NCBI GenBank assembly: GCA_947259235.1
Contig: CAMYLL010000130.1
Coordinates: 1-7,342 of the forward strand
Source of the DNA: an uncultured Pseudodesulfovibrio sp.
GTDB taxonomy: Bacteria > Desulfobacterota > Desulfovibrionia > Desulfovibrionales > Desulfovibrionaceae
DNA length: 7,342 nucleotides
Direction of reading: 5' to 3'
In this document: one piece after another, positions 1 to 7,277 of the stretch
Layout of the letters: every line of letters begins with the position of its first letter
How positions within the stretch are numbered: position 1 is the first letter of the stretch
Program-made: the position numbers and the translations under genes
The notes under the pieces: model-generated
The model's database searches: none
Seen by the model: only the letters and a program-made list of their open reading frames with translations
Told to the model about the DNA's origin: nothing

Positions 1-1
1 G

Positions 2-193
2 TATCGGCTCGCCCCGGACGAGGTCGCCTATATCGGCGATTCCCAAGTGGACGAGAAGACCGCCAGGGCCGCGGGGGTCCGTTTTTGGGCCTATCGCGAC
101 CAGACTATGGAGGCCCAGGTTCACATAGAGAGCTTCTGGGAAATCAAGGCCGCCATGCAACGCAGCTACAAAGGCCCGATCCTTTCGTATTAG
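2..193 (+). CDS. HAD-superfamily hydrolase, C-terminal part (5' end outside window)
   Basis: An open frame enters from the left edge and ends at TAG 191-193, giving the last 63 residues. They contain the HAD motif IV signature: the segment PDEVAYIGDSQVDEKTARAA has the conserved Gly-Asp followed four residues later by Asp, which coordinates the catalytic Mg2+ in this family. The next residues, GVRFWAY, match the usual 'aGv..w.y' strand after motif IV. The family dephosphorylates small phosphometabolites, with phosphoglycolate phosphatase-like members most common, but the substrate cannot be told because the nucleophile motif and cap domain lie outside the window. The roughly 40-residue tail after motif IV is normal for the family. 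There is no clear terminator in the 89 nt before the next gene, so read-through into yggT is possible. Confidence 0.85.
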   Translation, partial: YRLAPDEVAYIGDSQVDEKTARAAGVRFWAYRDQTMEAQVHIESFWEIKAAMQRSYKGPILSY

Positions 194-232
194 GACTTGA
201 TTCTTGTAAACCGGTGTGCGAAATTAACACCA

Positions 233-262
233 TTGACATCATTGGCAGATATTGAAATTTAT
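233..262 (+). promoter_or_regulatory. Weak sigma-70 promoter candidate upstream of yggT
   Basis: A perfect TTGACA lies at 233-238. At the right distance (18-nt spacer) there is only a poor -10 match, ATTTAT at 257-262, in an AT-rich patch (AAATTTAT). A start site here would give a leader of about 15 nt before the yggT ATG. This is the only promoter-like element found ahead of the long yggT-ilvN run, which is why it is listed. The -10 match is too weak for confidence. Confidence 0.25.
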
Positions 263-282
263 CCTGTCTTTCTGGAGGCTTC

Positions 283-591
283 ATGGACTTGATTGTCCGC
301 GCAATAGCGACTGTTCTCGGCATCGTGCTCAACGCCTACTTCTGGATCGTCATCATTTCCGCCCTGCTTTCCTGGGTGAATCCAGACCCCTACAATCCCA
401 TAGTGCGTTTTCTGCGTGGGATCACCGAGCCGGTTTTCTACAAGATCCGCACATGGATACCCTTTGCCGTCATCGGCGGGTTTGACCTGTCGCCCATCAT
501 CGTCATTTTGGCCATCAAGGTGTGCGAGATCGTCGTGGTCGGCAACCTCATGCGCCTTGCCTTCTCCATGGGCGGCGGGTCCATGATGTAA
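283..591 (+). CDS. yggT: YggT family integral membrane protein
   Basis: The product is a 102-residue inner-membrane protein with two predicted membrane helices, at about residues 8-31 and 67-90. Family landmarks are present: ALLSWVNPDPYNPIVRFL after the first helix, ITEPVF, and GGFDLSPII leading into the second helix. The ATG at 283 follows GGAGG at 274-278; the spacing of 4 nt is short but workable. YggT proteins lack an established biochemical activity. They commonly sit beside divIVA and sepF in Gram-positive bacteria and have been linked to division, osmotic stress and envelope functions. Here the gene is 22 nt upstream of a divIVA-like gene, preserving that pairing outside the Firmicutes. 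Family assignment is firm; the cellular role is inferred from context. Confidence 0.92.
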   Translation: MDLIVRAIATVLGIVLNAYFWIVIISALLSWVNPDPYNPIVRFLRGITEPVFYKIRTWIPFAVIGGFDLSPIIVILAIKVCEIVVVGNLMRLAFSMGGGSMM

Positions 592-613
592 ACTCCTTGG
601 AAGGAGGACTGTC

Positions 614-1117
614 GTGACTGTTTCAAAGATTGATTTGCTCAACAAGCAGTTCTCGCGGCGCATGTTCGGCTACTCGCGCATGGAGGTCGACCAGTTCCTG
701 CTGGAGCTGGCCGAAGTCCTGGGCGACACGGCCGACAGTCAGAAGGACATGCGCAAGAAGATCAAACAGCTCGAACAGTCACTCAAGGAGTATCGCCAGC
801 GAGACGAAACCCTGCGCGACACCCTCATGAGCACCCAGAAGATGGTCGACGATCTGAAGGTCGCGGCCAGCAAGGAGGCTCAGCTGATCCTTGATGAGGC
901 ACGGGCCAAGGCGGACGCCACGGTCCAGAAGGGCCACAACCGGCTGGCCCAGATTCATGAGGAGATCGAGGATCTCAAGCGTCGGCGGTCCCAGTTCGAG
1001 ATTCAGCTTAAGGGAATGCTCAAGTCGCATCTGGAGATGCTTGAAATGAGTACCCCTGAGAAGGACAAGGTTGAAGAGCTTGAATCCAAGCTCAAGTATC
1101 TCAAGAAAGTTGATTAA
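614..1117 (+). CDS. divIVA: DivIVA domain-containing coiled-coil protein
   Basis: The product is 167 residues, starting at GTG 614 behind a strong AAGGAGG (601-607, 6-nt spacing). Residues 1-30 match the DivIVA membrane-binding domain and align without gaps to the Bacillus protein from its Met1: IDLLNKQF, then FGYSRMEVDQFL, equivalent to the 'GYdedEVneFL' segment. From about residue 30 to 160 the sequence is Lys/Glu/Gln-rich with heptad character, predicting long coiled coils; the stretch SKEAQLILDEARAKAD is typical of the second DivIVA coil. DivIVA proteins self-assemble at negatively curved membrane and recruit polar or division partners. The membrane-inserting Phe17-Arg18 pair known from Bacillus aligns here with Met17-Phe18. 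Neighbours (yggT before, a DUF167/yggU gene after) match the conserved context. The partner protein in this organism is unknown. Confidence 0.9.
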   Translation: MTVSKIDLLNKQFSRRMFGYSRMEVDQFLLELAEVLGDTADSQKDMRKKIKQLEQSLKEYRQRDETLRDTLMSTQKMVDDLKVAASKEAQLILDEARAKADATVQKGHNRLAQIHEEIEDLKRRRSQFEIQLKGMLKSHLEMLEMSTPEKDKVEELESKLKYLKKVD

Positions 1118-1131
1118 GGCGGGACTGTCAT

Positions 1132-1437
1132 ATTTCCCTACCAGAATTTGTCAGCAGAACCGAGCACGGATGGCGCATCGCCGTCTGGGTGCAGCCGGGG
1201 GCTCGCTCAAGCGAAGTCGTCGGACTCTATCAGCAGTGCGTCAAGATCCGTCTCAAGGCGCCTGCCGTGGACAACAAAGCCAACAAGGCGCTTGTCCTCT
1301 ACGTGGCAAAAGTGTTGAATGTGAAAAAGAGCCAGGTGGCCATCGAGTCCGGTCAGACCACTCGAAAGAAGCTCCTGGCGCTGAATACGTCGGCTGAACC
1401 TGATTGGACTGGGCTCATTCCGGTCAGTAGCCTCTGA
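1132..1437 (+). CDS. yggU: DUF167 / YggU family protein, apparent ATT start
   Basis: This is a small cytosolic protein of unknown function. The core reads WRIAVWVQPGARSSEV, then KIRLKAPAVDNKANKAL, then SQVAIESGQTTRKKLL, the full DUF167 signature of strand-strand-helix-strand. The frame has a stop (TGA 1111-1113) upstream and no ATG, TTG or GTG until GTG 1189, which lies inside the first conserved strand. Starting there would delete WRIAVW. ATT at 1132 gives 101 residues beginning (M)SLPEFVSRTEHGWR, the N-terminus expected for the family, and is preceded by AAGG at 1116-1119 and GGGA at 1121-1124 (7-nt spacing). I therefore choose ATT 1132, with the alternative that a sequencing error hides an ordinary start. 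The gene begins 14 nt after the divIVA stop and 23 nt before the next start, so it belongs to the same operon. Confidence 0.82.
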   Translation: MSLPEFVSRTEHGWRIAVWVQPGARSSEVVGLYQQCVKIRLKAPAVDNKANKALVLYVAKVLNVKKSQVAIESGQTTRKKLLALNTSAEPDWTGLIPVSSL

Positions 1438-1460
1438 AACCCGTAAAAAAGGAGCGGTAC

Positions 1461-1691
1461 ATGGAAGCCAAGGACCTTGAACTGATCGAGCAGTACGGTA
1501 CTGAAGATGCCGAACTCAAGGCTCTGTGGGAGCAGCATGTCGTGTACGAAAAAATGCTCGAGAAACTGGAGGGCAAGAGCTTTCTCTCGCCCACCGAGAC
1601 GCAGGAAATGAAGGAACTCAAGAAGAAGAAACTCGCAGGCAAGACCAAGCTGCTGGGGCTTCTCGACAAATATCGGGTCACGGAGGCATAG
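1461..1691 (+). CDS. DUF465 (YdcH-like) small charged protein
   Basis: The product is a 76-residue, strongly charged, probably all-helical protein. It fits the DUF465 pattern: an N-terminal [22 protein letters not shown], a central [20 protein letters not shown], and a C-terminal LLDKYR. Two helices, about residues 15-38 and 45-70, are likely to form a hairpin or coiled coil. The ATG at 1461 has a good AAAAGGAG (1447-1454) 6 nt upstream. Function is unknown for the family. The stop codon is one nucleotide before the ilvB ATG, and the ilvB ribosome-binding site (CGGAGG, 1681-1686) lies inside this reading frame, so translation of the two is probably coupled. Nothing in the protein suggests a role in amino-acid synthesis. 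Confidence 0.85.
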   Translation: MEAKDLELIEQYGTEDAELKALWEQHVVYEKMLEKLEGKSFLSPTETQEMKELKKKKLAGKTKLLGLLDKYRVTEA

Positions 1692-1692
1692 C

Positions 1693-3384
1693 ATGAAGTT
1701 GACCGGGGCCCAGATTCTGCTCAAGTGTCTGGAAAAGGAAGGTGTTGATGTCATGTTCGGTTTCCCTGGCGGAGCCGTCATCGACATTTATGACGAAATC
1801 CCAAAATCATCCGTGGAACACATTCTGGCGCGCCATGAACAGGGCGCCATTCACGCTGCGGACGGGTATGCCAGGGCAACCGGGCAGGTGGGAGTATGTC
1901 TGGTCACTTCCGGCCCCGGCGCCACCAATACCGTAACGGGTATTGCCACCGCCTACATGGATTCCATCCCGGTGGTGATATTGACCGGGCAGGTGCCTCG
2001 CGCCCTCATCGGCAACGATGCCTTCCAGGAGGTCGACATCGTCGGCATCACCCGGCCTTGCACCAAACACAATTACCTTGTTCAAGATATCGAGGAGCTG
2101 GCCGTGACGGTCAAGCAGGCCTTTTATCTGGCCCGCTCTGGCCGTCCCGGTCCGGTCCTCGTGGACCTGCCCAAGGATGTGATGCAGCAGATCGGCGAGT
2201 TTCATTACCCCGAAACTGTCGAGATGCGCAGCTACAATCCGACCCAGAAGCCCCATGTCGGGCAGATTCGCAAGGTCATGAAGCTGCTCAAGAAGGCCAA
2301 GCGGCCGCTCATCTATTCCGGCGGCGGTGTGATCACCTCCGGGAGCCACGAGGAGCTGACCTGGCTGGCAAGGAACCTTCGCATGCCCGTGACCTCGACC
2401 CTCATGGGTCTGGGCGCCTTTCCCGGCGACGACGAGCTGTTCCTCGGAATGCTTGGCATGCACGGAACCTTTGCGGCCAACATGGCCGTGAACAACTGCG
2501 ACCTGCTGCTTGCCGTCGGAGCGCGCTTTGACGACCGCGTAACGGGCAAGGTCGATACCTTTGCGCCCAAGGCGACCATCATCCATATTGACGTCGACCC
2601 CACGTCCATCCAGAAGAACGTGTCGGTCCATGTGCCTCTGGTGGCGGACTGCAAGTCCGCATTGGCCGCCCTCAAGGTCGAGTCCGAGGCATCCCTGGAC
2701 GACCACGACTGGAAGGAAGACCACAGGGAGTGGGTCGACCAGGTCCAGGCCTGGGGCAAGGAACATCCCTTGACCTACAAGGACGATGACGTCGTCATCA
2801 AACCGCAATATGTGGTTGAAAAAATTTATGAAATAACCAAGGGTGATGCCATCATCGCCACCGAGGTCGGCCAGAACCAGATGTGGGCCGCCCAGTTCTA
2901 CAAGTATACCAAGCCCAATACCTTGCTCACCTCGGGCGGCTTGGGAACCATGGGCTTCGGCTTTCCCGCGGCCATGGGCGCCCAGCGCGCCTTCCGCGAC
3001 AAGCTGGTCATCGACATCGCGGGCGACGGCTCCATCCAGATGTGCATTCAGGAAATGATGACCGTGGTCTGCAACAAGCTGCCCGTGAAAATCGTCATTC
3101 TCAACAACGGCTATCTTGGCATGGTCCGCCAGTGGCAGGAACTCTTCTACGACAAGAACTACTGTGAGACCTGTCTCGACGCCCAGCCCGACTTCGTCAA
3201 ACTGGCCGAGGCCTACGGTGCGGTCGGATTCCGCGTGACCGAGAAGAAGGATGTCGAATCGACCCTTCGTGAGGCCTTTGCGGTGGACAAGCCGGTCATC
3301 GTTGACATCCGCGTGGCGAGGGAAGAGAACGTGTACCCGATGGTTCCCGCCGGGGCCTCGCTCACCGAGATGTTGCTCGTTTAG
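1693..3384 (+). CDS. ilvB: Acetolactate (acetohydroxyacid) synthase, large catalytic subunit
   Basis: This 563-residue ThDP enzyme joins two pyruvates to 2-acetolactate (valine/leucine branch) or pyruvate plus 2-ketobutyrate to 2-aceto-2-hydroxybutyrate (isoleucine branch), in the cytosol. The pyrimidine-binding domain (about 1-170) holds [12 protein letters not shown] and RHEQGA with the catalytic Glu49. The central FAD-associated domain (about 190-330) has [10 protein letters not shown] at 276-285. The pyrophosphate-binding domain (about 370-530) has the ThDP/Mg2+ motif GDGS at 444-447 through NN at 471-472, followed by [10 protein letters not shown]. Trp481 sits in the position of the well-known herbicide-contact Trp of this family. 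Length and motifs are complete. The start at ATG 1693 has CGGAGG 6 nt upstream. The gap to ilvN is 10 nt. There is no room for a leader-peptide attenuator directly before ilvB, so any control lies further upstream or is allosteric. Confidence 0.98.
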   Translation: MKLTGAQILLKCLEKEGVDVMFGFPGGAVIDIYDEIPKSSVEHILARHEQGAIHAADGYARATGQVGVCLVTSGPGATNTVTGIATAYMDSIPVVILTGQVPRALIGNDAFQEVDIVGITRPCTKHNYLVQDIEELAVTVKQAFYLARSGRPGPVLVDLPKDVMQQIGEFHYPETVEMRSYNPTQKPHVGQIRKVMKLLKKAKRPLIYSGGGVITSGSHEELTWLARNLRMPVTSTLMGLGAFPGDDELFLGMLGMHGTFAANMAVNNCDLLLAVGARFDDRVTGKVDTFAPKATIIHIDVDPTSIQKNVSVHVPLVADCKSALAALKVESEASLDDHDWKEDHREWVDQVQAWGKEHPLTYKDDDVVIKPQYVVEKIYEITKGDAIIATEVGQNQMWAAQFYKYTKPNTLLTSGGLGTMGFGFPAAMGAQRAFRDKLVIDIAGDGSIQMCIQEMMTVVCNKLPVKIVILNNGYLGMVRQWQELFYDKNYCETCLDAQPDFVKLAEAYGAVGFRVTEKKDVESTLREAFAVDKPVIVDIRVAREENVYPMVPAGASLTEMLLV

Positions 3385-3394
3385 GAGAATGACG

Positions 3395-4994
<1,600 letters not shown>

Positions 4995-5016
4995 CACCTC
5001 TGATCCTGGCATGATC

Positions 5017-5049
5017 AAGGGCGGTTCCGATTGCGGAGCCGCCCTTTTT
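5017..5049 (+). terminator. Rho-independent terminator after ilvC
   Basis: An 11-bp stem, GGGCGGTTCCG (5019-5029) with CGGAGCCGCCC (5034-5044), has one G-U pair, a tight ATTG loop and a run of five T's (5045-5049). Flanking AA at 5017-5018 can extend the stem into the T-run. It starts 22 nt after the ilvC stop and is the clear 3' end of the ilv transcription unit. Confidence 0.9.
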
Positions 5050-5192
5050 CATGCCCGACGCTTTGGTCTTCCTTCTTTTTTTGGCAGGGCCGGGGCCGAT
5101 GCATTGCCCTCGCGAAGGCTCTGTTCGTGGTTATTCCTGGCGTGTACAAAAGCACGCCGATTGGGCTCGAAAAAAACGCATGCAGATTCCTC

Positions 5193-5221
5193 TTGACGCC
5201 GCAGAGCGGCGGCCTTAGAAG
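5193..5221 (+). promoter_or_regulatory. Promoter candidate for the UPF0316 gene
   Basis: TTGACG (5193-5198, five of six matches at -35) and TAGAAG (5216-5221, four of six at -10) are spaced by 17 nt. The spacer contains the perfect inverted repeat GCCGC-AGA-GCGGC (5198-5210), a location where a repressor or activator could bind. Transcription would start near 5228, within the hairpin before the ribosome-binding site; a start that late would remove most of the hairpin's left arm. Confidence 0.35.
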
Positions 5222-5222
5222 T

Positions 5223-5246
5223 CCCTCTTCATAATTTTCGAGAGGG
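5223..5246 (+). promoter_or_regulatory. Hairpin covering the UPF0316 Shine-Dalgarno
   Basis: CCCTCT (5223-5228) is the exact reverse complement of AGAGGG (5241-5246), separated by a 12-nt AT-rich loop. The right arm contains GAGGG (5242-5246), the ribosome-binding site of the gene starting at 5254 (7-nt spacing). In RNA the stem would mask that site, if transcription begins upstream of 5223. Confidence 0.4.
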
Positions 5247-5253
5247 AAAAACC

Positions 5254-5826
5254 ATGTTTGATAATGTCCTGTTTTTGGGAATAGTTGTGTTTCTGGCCGA
5301 GGTCACCGTCCTGACCCTTGGCACGGTCAGGACAATGGTTACCGTGCTGGGAGAGTCCCGGGCCGCCTTTTGTCTGGGCTGTGTCGAGATGACCTTGTGG
5401 ATTTTCGGAACCTCTGCCGTAATGCTCAAGGTGGGCGACGAGCCGTTTCTGGGCGTGTGTTACGCTCTGGGTTTTGCCTGCGGCAACGTGGTGGGCATCA
5501 TGGCTGAGAAGAAGCTGGCCCTGGGCAACGTCGTGTTGCGCATCATCAGCGCGTGGCGCGGGCAGGAGATTGCCCAGGCCATACGCAACGCCGGATTTGG
5601 CATCACCACCGTGGCAGGCGAGGGGTCCGTGGGGCCGGTGACCGTGCAGTTCGTGGTGTGCAAGCGCAAGGATATGAAACAGGTCCTGAGCGTGGCCCAG
5701 GCTGCCGATCCCGACCTCTTCTATACTTTTGAAACGGCGGGCGGAGCCAGCGAGGTCTACAGCCCGTCGGGCAGCAGGGTCTCTAAAATCATAGGCCCCA
5801 TACGGCGGCTTGTGCCCCAATGGTAA
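5254..5826 (+). CDS. UPF0316 membrane protein (DUF5698 plus DUF2179)
   Basis: The product is 190 residues. The N-terminal half has three predicted membrane helices, about residues 5-31, 40-58 and 64-83, with the family pattern of TLGTVRTM, then FCLGCVEMTLWIFG, then YALGFACGNVVGIMAEKKLALG. From about residue 92 to 172 comes a soluble DUF2179 domain (QEIAQAIRNAGFGITTVAGE, then VQFVVCKRKDMKQVL and DPDLFYTFE), expected on the cytosolic face. No transport or enzymatic function is established for the family; a ligand-sensing role for the soluble domain is only a suggestion from its alternating strand-helix layout. The start at ATG 5254 follows GAGGG (5242-5246). The gene stands alone between two terminators, so it is likely monocistronic, with its own promoter in the preceding 200 nt. 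Confidence 0.88.
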   Translation: MFDNVLFLGIVVFLAEVTVLTLGTVRTMVTVLGESRAAFCLGCVEMTLWIFGTSAVMLKVGDEPFLGVCYALGFACGNVVGIMAEKKLALGNVVLRIISAWRGQEIAQAIRNAGFGITTVAGEGSVGPVTVQFVVCKRKDMKQVLSVAQAADPDLFYTFETAGGASEVYSPSGSRVSKIIGPIRRLVPQW

Positions 5827-5831
5827 GCGAC

Positions 5832-5870
5832 AACGCCCGGTCCGCAGTGAGCGGTCCGGGCGTTTTTATT
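5832..5870 (+). terminator. Rho-independent terminator after the UPF0316 gene
   Basis: AACGCCCGG (5832-5840) pairs with CCGGGCGTT (5856-5864), and inner CCGC (5842-5845) pairs with GCGG (5851-5854) across a single T-T mismatch. The loop is AGTGA and the T-run is TTTTTATT (5863-5870). It begins 6 nt after the stop. On the minus strand the stem is followed by GTTGTCG rather than a T-run, so it should not act well for the converging genes. Confidence 0.9.
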
Positions 5871-5968
5871 TCTTGAGCCTGATGGCGTGCGGCTTCCAGT
5901 GCGGAATGGGCGGACGGCCCGTGTCATGTCGCGGGTCGGGAGAGAGGGGCCGGGGCGGCCACTGTAGA

Positions 5969-6832
5969 TCAGGAGAGTCTGTCGAGAAACCGCTTCAGCT
6001 CTTCGTTGAAGGTGTCCGGTTCCTCATAGAAGGGCATGTGGCCGCTCCGTTCGAGAATGACGAACCGCGAATCCGGGATGGAGCCGGCCACGTACCGCCC
6101 CGTTGAGGGGCCGAAGCACATATGGCGCGAACGGCCGTAAACCGCCAGGACGGGCAGGGTGATGGCGGGCAGGAGCGAGGTGTAGTCGCGGACCGCGTAG
6201 TCCTCGTAGATGGCTGCGGCGGCGTTGTTCTCCACGAGCATGTGCTCGTCGCACATCCAGCGCAGGGCGTGGGCCGGGGCTTCGCCCGAGAGGAACATGG
6301 CGTCGACGAACCGCCTGCCGAATCCGGCGCGGTCCTCGGCCATGGCGATCATGTCCGAATGCACGGCGTCCGGTCCCAGTCCGCGATAGCGGTGGGTGTT
6401 CCAGGGGGCGTCGGCCAGGGGGTAGGGGGTAGCCTCCACCAGAGCGATGCCGCTCAGCCTGTCCGCTCCGAACTGCTGCCAGTAGTCCAGAACCACCGGG
6501 CCGCCCAGGGACCAGCCCGCAAGCAGGACGCGCTTGAGGTCCAGAGCGCGGATGACCTCGCGCACATCGCGGGCGTAGCGGGGAATAGTGTACCCCCTGA
6601 GAATGGATTGGGATTTGCCGTGTCCGCGCAAGTCCACTGTCACAACCTGATACTCCCCGGCCAGGGCGTGCTGCCTGCGCCAGAACCGGGAGCTCATGGT
6701 CCAGCCGTGCACGAGCAGGATGGGGCGGCCCTTGCCGCGTACTTCCACCCAGAGCCGGGCGGAGTCGGTGGTGGTCACCCAGCCCGCGACATGGCCCTCT
6801 TCTTTTGTCTCCACGGCCTCGAAGTGATCCAT
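5969..6832 (-). CDS. Alpha/beta-fold hydrolase
   Basis: The product is a 287-residue cytosolic protein with no signal peptide. Residues 20-287 form an alpha/beta-hydrolase fold: PILLVHGWTMSSRFW (oxyanion-hole HGW at 42-44), VVTVDLRGHGKS (64-74), the nucleophile elbow GWSLGG with Ser108, and the C-terminal His265 in RSGHMPFYEEP. The usual catalytic Asp after strand beta7 is missing: VYGRSRHM (231-238) has Ser/Arg where Asp is expected. Glu133 in GIALVEATPYP, just after strand beta6, sits where haloalkane dehalogenases such as LinB keep their acid, so a Ser108-His265-Glu133 triad is inferred. The nucleophile is Ser and is followed by Leu, not Trp, so it is not a dehalogenase; an esterase or lactonase role is plausible, substrate unknown. 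The ATG lies 1 nt after the trmO stop, with only AAGGGG some 11 nt upstream, suggesting coupled translation. Confidence 0.9.
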   Translation of the reverse strand: MDHFEAVETKEEGHVAGWVTTTDSARLWVEVRGKGRPILLVHGWTMSSRFWRRQHALAGEYQVVTVDLRGHGKSQSILRGYTIPRYARDVREVIRALDLKRVLLAGWSLGGPVVLDYWQQFGADRLSGIALVEATPYPLADAPWNTHRYRGLGPDAVHSDMIAMAEDRAGFGRRFVDAMFLSGEAPAHALRWMCDEHMLVENNAAAAIYEDYAVRDYTSLLPAITLPVLAVYGRSRHMCFGPSTGRYVAGSIPDSRFVILERSGHMPFYEEPDTFNEELKRFLDRLS

Positions 6833-6833
6833 G

Positions 6834-7241
6834 CTACTTCATGCCCCTTGGCTTTGGCTTTATGTCTATGATCGGTGTGCCGTCGATGGCCTCCAGCGGT
6901 TCCACCACAAGGACGCCAGGAGATTCCATCTCGATGAGGGTGACCCGGTGCAGGCCGATGGGGTTGGGCCTGTTGGGAGAGCGGGTGGTGAAGACGCCTC
7001 GCATTGGGCGATTGACGGAGCCTCTGGGGTGGACCATGAGCGGCGTGCGGTCCGACTCGTGGAACCATGTGAAGAGCTCCAGCTGGACGCCGGGAACCAT
7101 GGAATCCAGTCCCTTGACGTAGGCCGGGTCTATTTCGATGCGGGCGCGAACGGCGCCTTCCTCACTCTCCATCTTGGGTGCGGTTTCCCTGTCCTTGATG
7201 GATGACCTGACGTAGCCGATGATGACCAGTTCCAAATCCAT
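6834..7241 (-). CDS. trmO: TrmO/TsaA-type tRNA (t6A37) N6-methyltransferase, short form
   Basis: The product is 135 residues. Family members use S-adenosylmethionine to methylate N6 of threonylcarbamoyl-adenosine 37 in certain tRNAs; the fold is a beta-barrel. The signatures are clear: IGYVRSSIKDRETAPK at the N-terminus, WFHESDR at 59-65, VFTTRSPNRPNPIGLHRVTL at 83-102 (the main cofactor-binding segment), and DGTPIIDIKP at 120-129. The protein stops six residues after IDIKP, so it lacks the C-terminal domain of the about 235-residue E. coli enzyme; single-domain versions are common in archaea and other bacteria. The start at ATG 7241 has a strong AAGGAGG (7254-7248) 6 nt upstream. The hydrolase gene follows after 1 nt. 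The family is sure; the exact tRNA substrate of the short form is less so. Confidence 0.85.
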   Translation of the reverse strand: MDLELVIIGYVRSSIKDRETAPKMESEEGAVRARIEIDPAYVKGLDSMVPGVQLELFTWFHESDRTPLMVHPRGSVNRPMRGVFTTRSPNRPNPIGLHRVTLIEMESPGVLVVEPLEAIDGTPIIDIKPKPRGMK

Positions 7242-7277
7242 GGTGCTCCTCCTTGTTCGACGGTCGCTGCCGGGGCG

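Larger units (their letters stand above)
5050..5253 (+). other. Non-coding intergenic region with several inverted repeats
   Basis: These 204 nt between the ilvC terminator and the UPF0316 gene hold no ORF with family features. Visible structure includes a perfect 6-bp hairpin, GGCGTG (5139-5144) with CACGCC (5153-5158) around TACAAAAG; GCCGC-AGA-GCGGC at 5198-5210; and CCCTCT (5223-5228) with AGAGGG (5241-5246) just before the next start. No tRNA or recognisable riboswitch fold was found by eye. It may be a 5' leader, a small RNA, or unconstrained spacer. Confidence 0.5.

Noticed and set aside
242..258. Sigma-54-like promoter TTGGCA...TTGAA before yggT
   Set aside because: The GG and GC elements must be exactly ten bases apart; here the second element is shifted and lacks the GC dinucleotide.
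1189..1437. DUF167 gene starting at GTG 1189
   Set aside because: This start lies within the first conserved strand of the domain, removes WRIAVW and has no Shine-Dalgarno at the right distance.
3389..3394. Earlier ilvN start at ATG 3389
   Set aside because: It is only 1 nt from GGAG (3384-3387), too close for initiation; ATG 3395, two codons later, has 7-nt spacing and gives the family-typical N-terminus.
5011..5234. Two overlapping small plus-strand frames after ilvC (61 and 67 codons)
   Set aside because: Both begin inside or at the ilvC terminator, lack a ribosome-binding site, and give Ser/Arg/Pro-rich products with no similarity that I recognise.
5948..5960. GGCCG-GGG-CGGCC inverted repeat between the converging genes as a terminator for the minus-strand operon
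   Set aside because: The stem is only 5 bp, the loop is 3 nt and no T-run follows on either strand. The 98-nt convergent gap otherwise shows nothing I can support.
6122..6871. Plus-strand open frame (249 codons) across the alpha/beta hydrolase gene
   Set aside because: It lies opposite a complete gene with clear catalytic motifs. Its own translation is low-complexity and has no motif.
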